Shown one piece after another: positions 23,177 through 30,314 of a DNA stretch of 30,314 bases. The stretch's first letter is position 1; each line of letters begins with the position of its first letter. Location: positions 1-30,314 of the forward strand of contig CAZCAC010000105.1 of assembly GCA_964496575.1 (NCBI GenBank). The letters run 5' to 3'. The position numbers and the translations under genes were made by a program. The notes below the pieces were generated by a model, which did not search any database, was not told where the DNA came from, and saw nothing but the letters and a program-made list of their open reading frames with translations. This stretch comes from CAZCAC01 sp964496575 (lineage in GTDB: Bacteria > Planctomycetota > UBA1135 > GCA-002686595).

Positions 23177-24536
23177 GGTCGGAGTGGTGGAGTTGCAGCA
23201 CCGCGATCCAGAAGGCCACCTGAAGCGGGATCGCCCAGCGCGCCCTGGCGCCATGGATCAGCTCCTGGGTCGTCGGAAGACCCCAGACGACGATCGCGCC
23301 GGCGATCGCCGACACGACGTGGATACGTCTGATGTCGAGGAGGCCTCCTCCACCTCCATCGGCCCCGAGCATCGCGCACAGGTAGTCCCAGGCCTCGGGG
23401 AGGGTCTCCGCCCGGAACAGCACCCAGCCGAAGATGACCAGGATGAAGGTCAGGAGGACTCGCACGAAGACGGGCGTCCTCGCGTAGATCGGCCGCTTGC
23501 CGGTGAGGCGTTCGCAGACGAGCCAGAAGCCCTGATAGGCGCCCCAGGCGATGAACGTCCAGTTCGCGCCGTGCCAGAGCCCACCCAGAAGCATGGTCAG
23601 CGACAGATTGACGTAGGTGCGAACGGGCCCCCTCTTGTTTCCCCCCAGCGGAATGTACAGGTAGTCGCGAAGGAAGCTCGACAACGATACGTGCCAGCGA
23701 CGCCAGAAGTCGGTGATCGAGATCGACCGGTAAGGCTGATTGAAGTTGATCGGGAACTGGAAGCCCATCATCAGGCCGAGGCCGATCGCCATGTCGGAGT
23801 AGCCCGAGAAGTCGAAATAGATCTGAAACGTGTAGGCCAGGGATCCCACCCACGAGTGCACCGTGGTGAGACCGCTGCCGTCGAAAGCGCCATCGGCCAG
23901 CTCGCCCAGGACGTCGGCGATGAGGATCTTCTTGACGAGACCCGACTGGAAGGAGAGGACGCCACGGTAGAACTTGCCGGGCGTGTGCGTCCGCGAATGC
24001 AGCTGATTCTCGATCGTATTGTAGCGCACGATCGGCCCCGCGACGAGCTGCGGGAACAGCGCCACGTAGCACATGAAGTCACGAAAACTGCGCACGGGCT
24101 TGGCGCTTCCACGGTAGACGTCGATCGTGTAGCTGAGGGTCTGGAAGGTATAGAAGGAGATCCCGACGGGCAGGATGACCTCCATCGCCTTCCACGGCTC
24201 CATATCGAAGCTCACGAAGATGGCGTTCAGCGTGTCGACGCCGAAGTTGAAGTACTTGAAGTACCCCAGCAATCCCAGGTTGACCGTGCACGACAGCAGA
24301 ACCCACTTCCTACCCCGGAGGCCGGTCTCTCGCCCTTTCAAGATGGCCTTCCCGCAGAAGAAGTCGACCACGGTCGAGATCCACATGAGGATGACGAAGT
24401 CGGGGCGCCACCAGCCGTAGAAGACATAGCTGGCGATTGCGATGACGAATGACTTCCCGCGCTTGGGGGCCAGATAGTAGAGCCCCAGGAAGATGGGCAG
24501 GAAGAAGTAGAGGAAGATGCCGCTGGCGAAGACCAT
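23148..24536 (-). CDS. MBOAT-family O-acyltransferase, AlgI-like
   Basis: 462 aa from ATG 24536, chosen because MVFASGIFLYFFLPIFLGLYY is the usual AlgI N-terminus; the open frame extends 18 codons upstream. Multiple membrane segments and AlgI landmarks: YVFYGWWRPDFVILMWIS, LPVGISFYTFQTLSYTIDVYRG, VALFPQLVAGPIVRYN, FPINFNQPYRSISITDFWRRWH, and LLGGLWHGANWTFIAWG, which holds the invariant catalytic His. It is an integral membrane acyltransferase that moves acetyl from a cytoplasmic donor across the membrane for O-acetylation of an exported polysaccharide. The overlapping AlgX-like gene downstream is its expected partner. No polysaccharide polymerase or export gene lies in the window, so the glycan is unknown. 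No clear Shine-Dalgarno is seen. Confidence 0.93.
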   Translation of the reverse strand: MVFASGIFLYFFLPIFLGLYYLAPKRGKSFVIAIASYVFYGWWRPDFVILMWISTVVDFFCGKAILKGRETGLRGRKWVLLSCTVNLGLLGYFKYFNFGVDTLNAIFVSFDMEPWKAMEVILPVGISFYTFQTLSYTIDVYRGSAKPVRSFRDFMCYVALFPQLVAGPIVRYNTIENQLHSRTHTPGKFYRGVLSFQSGLVKKILIADVLGELADGAFDGSGLTTVHSWVGSLAYTFQIYFDFSGYSDMAIGLGLMMGFQFPINFNQPYRSISITDFWRRWHVSLSSFLRDYLYIPLGGNKRGPVRTYVNLSLTMLLGGLWHGANWTFIAWGAYQGFWLVCERLTGKRPIYARTPVFVRVLLTFILVIFGWVLFRAETLPEAWDYLCAMLGADGGGGGLLDIRRIHVVSAIAGAIVVWGLPTTQELIHGARARWAIPLQVAFWIAVLQLHHSDHVPFLYFQF

Positions 24537-24889
24537 CAGGGACGGCGAACCGGGGGATCGAAGTGACGAAGAAGGACCGACACCATGCACTGGCGAGCGT
24601 TCGGGTCTCCGAAGTGGCGAGTGCGTGCACGATGGAGGATGGAGTGTAACCGAATCTCCATCCGGTATCTCTGCCGTTCGCTGTTGGTGCCTTCAGCGCG
24701 GGCTGGCGTTACAACCCGAGCGGACCGCAGACGGTACGGATCACGCGGCTGCATTGACCCGCTGCTGGCCGCGAGCTACGCTTTTTCGGGTTTCCTGAAG
24801 TGGCGAGCTCGCCGTTTCCGCCTTGATGGTGAGCTCCCCCCAGGAGGGTGAGCCACGGCCAGGTGGAATCGAGCTTCGAGTTCAGGATC
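24537..24889. other. Divergent intergenic region built of repeats
   Basis: These 353 bp lie between the MBOAT and first Kelch genes. They contain a 21-bp partial match to the dispersed repeat (tcgggt.tcc.gaagtggcgag, 24601-24621), an 8-bp inverted repeat ggatggag/ctccatcc (24637-24663), a 21-bp match (19 of 21) to the alpha-galactosidase gene end (24737-24757), and repeat copy 2 (24779-24860). No convincing gene or promoter was seen. Confidence 0.6.
24779..24860. repeat. Dispersed intergenic repeat, copy 2
   Basis: Partner of 21061-21143. It contains a perfect 12-bp palindrome, ggcgagctcgcc (24802-24813), degraded in copy 1. It ends 29 bp before the first Kelch start and covers an in-frame GTG at 24848, a reason to prefer ATG 24890 as that gene's start. 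Confidence 0.7.
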
Positions 24890-26308
24890 ATGCAAGACGA
24901 ACGCACCGCCTCGGGAGAGACCTCCCGATCTCCGTACCGTTCCGGCCATCGTGCCGTGCTCGGCGTTGTCGCCGTGGCTCTGCTCCTCGGCTCCGCCGAG
25001 GCCCAGGCGCTCGAGTGGACCTCGAGCGCGGACTTTCCGCGGCCCAACCTGCAGGCCGCGACGCTCTCCCTACAGGGGCGCCTCTACGTCTGCGGGGGGT
25101 CCTTCACGTTTGTCACCGGGGACGAGTACTCGACGACCTGGATGGCCGACATCCACGGCGACGGATCACTGGGTCCGTGGTGGACCGCGGGCGACCTGAA
25201 CGTGGCGCGGACCCTGGCGACCGGCGAGGTGTACGGCGATACCGCCTACGTCTGCCTCGGCCTCTCGGCCATCGGCGCGAGGAGAAGCGTGGAATACGCC
25301 ACGCCCGGGCCGGACGGCTCGATGAACTGGGTGAGACAGAACAACGTGTTCAATCCCCGGTACGGGCACTGCTCCTGGGTGTACCGCGGGCGCCTCTACG
25401 TGGCCGGTGGCTGGGGCGTGAGGGGAGTCGAGAGCGCGCCGATCTTGCCCGACCGCTCGCTCGGTCCCCGCCGCCCCGAGACGATCCTCCCGCAGTGGCG
25501 CTACACCGCGAATGCGGTGGTGATCGACGACTACGTCTACCTCATCGGTGGCTACAAGACGAGCCCGAACGTCCTGTTCACCAGCATCCTGCGGAGTCGG
25601 ATCGGGACCGACGGAGTCCTGGGAGCGTGGGAGGACGCTGGAGAGCTGCCGGTGACTGTCACCTTCGGGCGGGGATTCGCGTTCGAGGATCGCGCGGTGA
25701 TCCTCGGCGACGGCGAGATCTGGCTCGGGGAACGGGGAGCCCCATCGGGGGAGCCAACGCTGGAGCTGTGGAGCGACCTCGGCCCCGGACCCCCTCTCCT
25801 CGGGGCCAGGTTCTCGGCGGCGCTCGCGGGCTCGTTTCTCTACGTGATCGCCGGCTACGACGTGTTGAGGACCGACCTGACCGAGATGTACCCGCCGCCG
25901 CTCGTCTACTGCACGGCGAAGACCAGCTCCGCCGGCTGCCTCCCCTCGGTCTGGTTCGCCGGTTCGCCTGCGCTATCGGGGAGCGATGACTTCCACGTCC
26001 TCGCCGATTACGTGCTGGAAGGACAACCCGGCGTGCTGCTCTGGGGAAGAGCGCCGAACAACGCGCCCTTCCTGGGCGGGACCCTGTGTGTCGGCGGCTC
26101 CGTGGCGCGCACCGCGCCGCAGCTCCCCGGGGGCGCGGGTCCTTGTGGCGGGGTCTTCAGCACCCATCTGTCGGGAGCGTACCTCACCTCGCAGGGGCTG
26201 GGCGCCGGGGACAGCGTCTACGCCCAGTACTGGAGTCGTGACCCGGGATTCGTTCCCCCCGGCGACGTCGGTCTGACCGACGCCATTCGATTCACCATCC
26301 AGCCTTGA
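24890..26308 (+). CDS. Secreted Kelch-type propeller protein, first of a tandem pair
   Basis: 472 aa. The start at 24890 gives a hydrophilic lead, then the signal VLGVVAVALLLGSAEAQA. Kelch-like repeats with the LYVCGGS, LYVAGGWG, VYLIGGYK and LYVIAGYD strands span about 50-330. A separate C-terminal domain (about 345-472) begins YCTAKTSSAGCLPSVWFAGS and ends QYWSRDPGFVPPGDVGLTDA. That domain is shared with the next gene and resembles the ending of the secreted protein at 6585-7631. Such propellers usually bind proteins or glycans; no catalytic residues are evident. The paralogous gene follows after 20 bp, so they form an operon. A weak Shine-Dalgarno (agga) precedes the start. Confidence 0.85.
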   Translation: MQDERTASGETSRSPYRSGHRAVLGVVAVALLLGSAEAQALEWTSSADFPRPNLQAATLSLQGRLYVCGGSFTFVTGDEYSTTWMADIHGDGSLGPWWTAGDLNVARTLATGEVYGDTAYVCLGLSAIGARRSVEYATPGPDGSMNWVRQNNVFNPRYGHCSWVYRGRLYVAGGWGVRGVESAPILPDRSLGPRRPETILPQWRYTANAVVIDDYVYLIGGYKTSPNVLFTSILRSRIGTDGVLGAWEDAGELPVTVTFGRGFAFEDRAVILGDGEIWLGERGAPSGEPTLELWSDLGPGPPLLGARFSAALAGSFLYVIAGYDVLRTDLTEMYPPPLVYCTAKTSSAGCLPSVWFAGSPALSGSDDFHVLADYVLEGQPGVLLWGRAPNNAPFLGGTLCVGGSVARTAPQLPGGAGPCGGVFSTHLSGAYLTSQGLGAGDSVYAQYWSRDPGFVPPGDVGLTDAIRFTIQP

Positions 26309-26328
26309 ATCGATCGGAGGACAAGAAG

Positions 26329-27693
26329 ATGAAGCTCTCCACCTGGATCGGTCTCCTCGCGCTTCCCGTGCTCCCCGCGGAGGCTGGGGCACAGGCCCTC
26401 GACTGGAAGGTCGGGCCTGCCCTTCCGGAGCCGATCAGCAATGCCGCCGTGACGAAAACCGATGATCGACTCTTCGTGATCGGTGGATCAGCGAGTGACG
26501 GTACGGAGGAGAGCGCCTGCTGGGAATCCGACGTCGGCACCCTGGGGACGTTGAGTGCCTGGAATCCCGCGGGAGATCTGAACCTCCCACGCACCATCCC
26601 GACCGCCCACGAGAATGGGGGACTGCTCTACTCGGTGCTGGGGGTTTCGGATCAACCGGTCACCAGTGTCGAGTGGGCCCGCCCCGATCCCACGGGGGTG
26701 CTGCACTGGCAATTGCAGAGCGGACTCTTCCTGGATCGCCTCGGACACGCCAGCTGGCTTCACGGCGGAAGGCTCTACGTCGCCGGCGGCAATGGTGACG
26801 TTTCGGTCGAGAGCGCGCCGATCCTCTCCGATGGATCGGTCGGGGCGAGCCGACCCGAAACGACACTCCCCGGTTCTCGGGTGTCCCCGCGAGCCGTGAT
26901 CCTGGATGGCCATGTCTTCCTGGCCGGTGGATTCAGCATTCAGGCGGGAGAAATCTGGTCCAGCCGGATCCTCCCCGACGGAACCCTCGATCCCTGGGTC
27001 GTGGCAGGGGGCTGCCCCGGAGGGAACGGCTACTTCAACGTGCTCACCTGGCAAGACCGGATGCTGCTGGTCGGCGACGGCGAGGTCTGGATGCACCAGC
27101 CGATCGCCGCGACGCCGGGGGCTCTCGAGGGAATCTGGGTCGACCTCGGCTCACTCCCCGGCGGATTGGACAGCGGATCGGCGGCGATCGTGCACGGCTC
27201 GATCCTGTACCTCATCGGCGGGCAGACCGATCAGACGGTGGACGAGGTCTGGTACGCCGACCTCGAGGGTCGCCTGGCGCCGCCCACGACCTACTGCTCG
27301 GCGAAGATCACCTCGAGCGGTCTCACTCCCGCCATCGACTTCACCGGCTCGCCGACGCTGGGGGGACCGGACGACTTCCGGATCATCGCCCTCGGCGTGC
27401 CGGTCGGCGAACCGGGCTTCCTCTTCTGGGGGGCTCAGCCTGCGAAGGTCCCGTTCCACGGTGGGTTTCGCTGCGTCCAGCCGCCGCTGATGCGGACCGC
27501 CGTCCAGGTTTCCGTGCCCGCCGGCCCGCTGGGTGGGCTGTACAGCTACCACCTCTCGAAGACCTACCTCACCGGCGCCGGGTTGCAGGTGGGAGACATC
27601 TTCTTCGCCCAGTACTGGGGCCGCGATCCGGGCTTCGCCCCTCCCGACGCGATCTCGCTGACCGATGGGTTGATGGTCACCGTGCTTCCCTGA
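26329..27693 (+). CDS. Secreted Kelch-type propeller protein, second of a tandem pair
   Basis: 454 aa. ATG 26329 has a clear Shine-Dalgarno (ggagga, 7-nt spacing) and a signal peptide, MKLSTWIGLLALPVLPAEAGAQA. Kelch-like strands: LFVIGGSA, LYVAGGNG, VFLAGGFS, LYLIGGQT. The C-terminal domain runs from YCSAKITSSGLTPAIDFTGS to QYWGRDPGFAPPDAISLTDG. It aligns along its whole length with the preceding protein (shared VESAPIL.D.S.G..RPET and the LL.GDGE.W block), so the pair arose by tandem duplication and has since diverged. The Cys in the first copy's SSAGCLP is lost here. The function is unknown; it is probably exported and surface or periplasmic. Confidence 0.87.
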   Translation: MKLSTWIGLLALPVLPAEAGAQALDWKVGPALPEPISNAAVTKTDDRLFVIGGSASDGTEESACWESDVGTLGTLSAWNPAGDLNLPRTIPTAHENGGLLYSVLGVSDQPVTSVEWARPDPTGVLHWQLQSGLFLDRLGHASWLHGGRLYVAGGNGDVSVESAPILSDGSVGASRPETTLPGSRVSPRAVILDGHVFLAGGFSIQAGEIWSSRILPDGTLDPWVVAGGCPGGNGYFNVLTWQDRMLLVGDGEVWMHQPIAATPGALEGIWVDLGSLPGGLDSGSAAIVHGSILYLIGGQTDQTVDEVWYADLEGRLAPPTTYCSAKITSSGLTPAIDFTGSPTLGGPDDFRIIALGVPVGEPGFLFWGAQPAKVPFHGGFRCVQPPLMRTAVQVSVPAGPLGGLYSYHLSKTYLTGAGLQVGDIFFAQYWGRDPGFAPPDAISLTDGLMVTVLP

Positions 27694-27774
27694 ACCGGAC
27701 CCGGAGTGGAAGGCGGTCCCGCGGGTAGATGACGCATCGACGTGTGCGCTCGGGGAAGTTCCGTCGACACGGTG

Positions 27775-27808
27775 AAGAGGAACACCCGCTTGATTTGATG
27801 TTCCCCTT
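27775..27808 (+). terminator. Possible terminator hairpin after the Kelch operon
   Basis: aagaggaaca (27775-27784) and tgttcccctt (27799-27808) pair with one mismatch around a 14-nt loop, 82 bp past the second Kelch stop. No T-run follows. Confidence 0.3.
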
Positions 27809-27891
27809 ACACGATCAAGACGACGATCCGCGAGAAAAGTCCCAGCGAGGCCGAGCCAGACCGGCTTTCGATCCCCTGGTCGGGCATTGCG

Positions 27892-27903
27892 CGTAGAATG
27901 CGC
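27892..27903 (+). promoter_or_regulatory. Possible -10 region of the tricorn-like gene
   Basis: cgtagaatgcgc with TAGAAT at 27894-27899, 46 bp before the start codon and identical to the 12-mer upstream of the radical SAM gene. A matching -35 box is not evident. Confidence 0.3.
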
Positions 27904-27945
27904 CCGCTCCTTCGCCCCGAGAATCCCCTGCCCGTGGAGAGTCCG

Positions 27946-30314
27946 ATGCTGCGTTCCGCACTGGTGATCCTGTCTTTCGCCTGTTCCGCCGCCGGCCCCG
28001 TTCAGCCGTCTACCCCTCAGGGCGCGACGGCCACCCCGCAGGCGACCGCGCCCGACGCGACGATGCTGCGCTACCCCGACGTCGGGCCCGAGCGAATCGT
28101 CTTCGTCTACGCCAACGACCTGTGGACGGTCGATCGCGCCGGGGGGCAGGCGTCGCCGCTGGCGAGCCCGCCGGGGACCGAGCAGTTTCCCAAGTTCAGC
28201 GCGGACGGCTCGACGATCGCGTTCATGGGCAACTACGAAGGTGGGCGTGACCTCTACACGATTCCCTCGATCGGGGGCGTGCCCGTCCGCGTCACGCACC
28301 ACCCCGCGCGCGAGACGCTGAACGACTGGACCCCCGACGGTGAGCTGCTCTTCTACGCAGGCGGCATGTCGGGGCTCGGTCGCCAGCAGAAGCTCTTCAC
28401 CGTCGGCGCTGGCGGCGGGCTGCCCGAGGCGCTGCCGCTGCCCTACGCGACCGTAGGAGCGATCGCGCCCGACGGCAAGTGGCTCGCGTACACGCCGTAC
28501 ACGCGCGACGCGCGGACCTGGAAGCGTTATCGCGGGGGCATGGCGACCGACATCCGGCTGTTCAACCTGGAGACGTACGAGAGTCGCGTCATCACCGACT
28601 GGGAAGGGACGGACAGCCTGCCGATGTGGCACGGCACCACGATCTACTACCTGTCCGACCAGGGCGAGGGAAACAAGACCAACCTCTGGGCCTACGACAC
28701 GGCTTCGGGGCAGCGGGAGCAGGTCACGCGATTCACCGACTACGACGTCAAGTGGCCCTCGATCGGGCCCGGAGAACGCGGACAGGGGGAGATCGTCTTC
28801 CAGAAGGGGGCCGAGCTGCACCTGCTCGACCTCGCGACGAAGGCATCGCGCGCGGTGGCGATCAGCATTCCGGGCGCGATGCCGACACTACGCACGAAAC
28901 AGGTCGATGCTTCGAAGTTCATCCAGAGCTGGAACGTCTCGCCCTCCGCGAAGCGAGCGGCGGTGCAGGCGCGCGGGGACATCTGGACGCTGCCCGCGGA
29001 GAAGGGCTCGCCGCGTAACCTGACGCGCACCAGCGGCGTCGCCGAGCGCAGGCCGAGCTGGAGCCCCGACGGGCGCTGGATCGCCTACTTCTCCGACGAG
29101 ACGGGCGAGTACGAGGTGTACATCACCCAGTCCGACGGCAAGGGGGGGACGCGGAAGCTGACGAGCGGGTTGGCACCCTTCTACTACGGCGCCTCCTGGT
29201 CGCCGGACTCGAAGCACATTCTGCTCACCGACAAGTCGTGGCGGTTGCACCTCGTGACCGTCGAGTCGGGCGAGGTGAAGCTCGTCGCCCAGGATCCCTG
29301 GGCGCTGGGCACGGGCGCCAGCTGGTCGCACGACAGCCGCTGGATCGCGTACTCGATGGGCACCGAGGAGGAACCCGTCCCGCGCATCTGGCTGTACGAG
29401 GTGGAGACGGGGGCGAAGCACGCGGTGACGGCCGGGGCGTTCCCCGACTCCTCGCCGATCTTCGACCGCCACGGGGACTACCTGTACTTCGTCAGCGGGC
29501 GGGCCTTCTCGCCGACGGGCTCGAACCTCTTCATGGACGACAACTTCATCTACGAGGACACACAGCAGCTGCTCGCGGTGCCGTTGCTCGAGGAGATCGA
29601 GTCGCCTTGGCTCCCCGAGAGTGACGAAGAGAGCTGGGACGAGGAAGAAGAAGAGAACGGGGAGGAGGAAGACGAAGCGGAGGAGGACGAAGAAGCCGGC
29701 GACGATGAGGAAGCGGAGGACGAGAAGACCACCGCCGAGCCCGACGCCGTCTCGGGCACCTGGGAAGGCACTGCCAGCACTCCCGACGGCGAGGTATCCT
29801 TCGTGCTCGTCCTGAAACTCGGCGCCGGCAACGACGTGACGGGGTCGCTCAGCTCGATCGCGTACTCCGGGGACATCACCGGCATGTGGGACCCGGGCTC
29901 GAAGACGCTGAATGCCGTGCTCAACATCACCGGCGAGGTGACCGTGGTGCTCGAGCTCACGATCGACGGTGAGTCGATGTCCGGGACCGGGACCGCCGAA
30001 GGCGAGAGCGTGCCGATCGAGGCGACGCGAACCTCGACCTCCTCGGAGGACGAGGGCGAGGACGGCGACGAGAAGAAGAAGGGCAAGGCCCGGGAGAAGG
30101 TCGAGATCGACATCGAGGGCTTCGAGCGGCGCGCGGACGTTTCTACTCGCTGGCGGTCAACGACAAGAACCAGCTGCTGTACGTCCGCGCCGGCGAGGGG
30201 ATCAAGCTCTTCGACATCGATGACGACGCGAAGGCCGAGAAGACGGTCACGGCGGCCGGTGGCGGCTTCACCATCGCCGCCGACGGCAAGAAGCTGCTCG
30301 TGCCGGGCGGCAAC
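27946..30314 (+). CDS. Tricorn-protease-like secreted beta-propeller protein, 3' end outside window, frame broken near 30130
   Basis: At least 789 codons, running off the right edge. ATG 27946 has a Shine-Dalgarno (ggagag, 4-nt spacing) and a signal peptide, MLRSALVILSFACSAAGP. MLRYPDVGPERIVFVYANDLW starts the tricorn propeller; PD40/WD-like strands follow (FPKFSADGSTIAFMG, RPSWSPDGRWIAYFSDE, GASWSPDSKHILLTD). A second propeller part starts near 725. Residues about 559-600 are an acidic linker, and about 601-697 a beta-rich domain (AVSGTWEGTASTPDGEV ... GESMSGTGTAEGE) also present in the minus-strand gene at 98-3790. Full tricorn homologues continue with PDZ and S41 serine-peptidase domains that degrade peptides; those would lie beyond the window. 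After IDIEGFERRA the frame gives nonsense, while another frame reads GRFYSLAVNDKNQLLYVRAG to the window end. Confidence 0.85.
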   Translation, partial: MLRSALVILSFACSAAGPVQPSTPQGATATPQATAPDATMLRYPDVGPERIVFVYANDLWTVDRAGGQASPLASPPGTEQFPKFSADGSTIAFMGNYEGGRDLYTIPSIGGVPVRVTHHPARETLNDWTPDGELLFYAGGMSGLGRQQKLFTVGAGGGLPEALPLPYATVGAIAPDGKWLAYTPYTRDARTWKRYRGGMATDIRLFNLETYESRVITDWEGTDSLPMWHGTTIYYLSDQGEGNKTNLWAYDTASGQREQVTRFTDYDVKWPSIGPGERGQGEIVFQKGAELHLLDLATKASRAVAISIPGAMPTLRTKQVDASKFIQSWNVSPSAKRAAVQARGDIWTLPAEKGSPRNLTRTSGVAERRPSWSPDGRWIAYFSDETGEYEVYITQSDGKGGTRKLTSGLAPFYYGASWSPDSKHILLTDKSWRLHLVTVESGEVKLVAQDPWALGTGASWSHDSRWIAYSMGTEEEPVPRIWLYEVETGAKHAVTAGAFPDSSPIFDRHGDYLYFVSGRAFSPTGSNLFMDDNFIYEDTQQLLAVPLLEEIESPWLPESDEESWDEEEEENGEEEDEAEEDEEAGDDEEAEDEKTTAEPDAVSGTWEGTASTPDGEVSFVLVLKLGAGNDVTGSLSSIAYSGDITGMWDPGSKTLNAVLNITGEVTVVLELTIDGESMSGTGTAEGESVPIEATRTSTSSEDEGEDGDEKKKGKAREKVEIDIEGFERRADVSTRWRSTTRTSCCTSAPARGSSSSTSMTTRRPRRRSRRPVAASPSPPTARSCSCRAA
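30130..30314 (+). other. Continuation of the tricorn-like gene in a different frame
   Basis: From 30132 the codons starting at positions divisible by three give RGRFYSLAVNDKNQ and then VRAGEGIKLFDIDDDAKAEK, ending ...AADGKKLLVPGGN. This is the expected second-propeller sequence, whereas the upstream frame shows only low-quality coding here. A small deletion that is not a multiple of three, within the gcgcgc-rich stretch around 30130, or an assembly error would explain it. Confidence 0.8.

Noticed and set aside
24700..24757. Small coding sequence ending GWRYNPSGPQTVRITRLH
   Set aside because: It has a protein-like ending but an in-frame stop shortly upstream, no start codon and no ribosome site, so it is kept only as a possible gene-end trace.
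27151..28821. 556-codon minus-strand open frame opposite the Kelch and tricorn-like genes
   Set aside because: It spans two real plus-strand genes and their intergenic gap, with no domain content.
1..30314. CRISPR array, defence island, prophage or biosynthetic cluster
   Set aside because: No regularly spaced direct repeats, Cas, integrase, phage structural, NRPS/PKS or precursor-peptide genes were found. The radical SAM gene alone is not enough to call a RiPP cluster.

Overview
The window is high-GC bacterial DNA with large, mostly extracytoplasmic proteins. My best guess for the source is a Planctomycetota bacterium. The support is a hydrazine-synthase-alpha-like two-heme protein, an ECF sigma factor fused to a membrane-anchored extension, Cys-rich secreted proteins with a YCFGNP / CPCGN signature and a shared YQWWFRD or QYWSRDPGF ending, and a tricorn-like propeller. 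This is family-level recall, not a database result. No rRNA, tRNA, CRISPR array, transposase or integrase was seen.

Layout. 98-7631 (all minus): a Vps10/BNR-type beta-propeller with inserted PDZ, EF-hand and beta-rich domains; a crotonase-fold protein; a sulfatase-superfamily membrane protein; and a small secreted protein, with a near-perfect 42-bp inverted repeat between the last two. 7937-11135 (plus): an STT3-like GT-C membrane protein and a membrane-anchored protein with carboxypeptidase-regulatory-like repeats. The latter runs tail-to-tail into, and overlaps by 133 bp, an unusual minus-strand gene (11003-14155): an ECF sigma factor fused through a transmembrane segment to a very long extracytoplasmic repeat region. 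14241-18222: a GH27 alpha-galactosidase (plus) convergent with a secreted two-heme protein (minus). 18591-20303 (plus): a radical SAM/SPASM protein with a C-terminal Ig-like domain.

20304-24889 looks rearranged. It holds an 81-bp orphan copy of the alpha-galactosidase 3' end, a PNPOx-like flavoprotein whose last residues are read antisense through that orphan copy, two copies of an approximately 83-bp intergenic repeat, a REP-like hairpin, and an MBOAT/AlgX-like O-acetylation gene pair. 24890-27693 (plus) is a tandem pair of Kelch paralogues. From 27946 to the window end is the N-terminal part of a tricorn-like propeller protein whose frame breaks near 30130.

How the genes fit together: most products act outside the cytoplasmic membrane, on glycans (alpha-galactosidase, sulfatase-like, MBOAT/AlgX, STT3-like) or as large propeller or repeat proteins. 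The sigma fusion would be a direct membrane-to-RNA-polymerase signalling device if it is made as one chain. The most unusual items are that fusion, the same acidic-linker plus beta-domain insert in two otherwise unrelated propeller proteins at opposite ends of the window, the carbohydrate-binding-like/HzsA-like/two-heme fusion, and the dispersed intergenic repeats with the duplicated gene tail.
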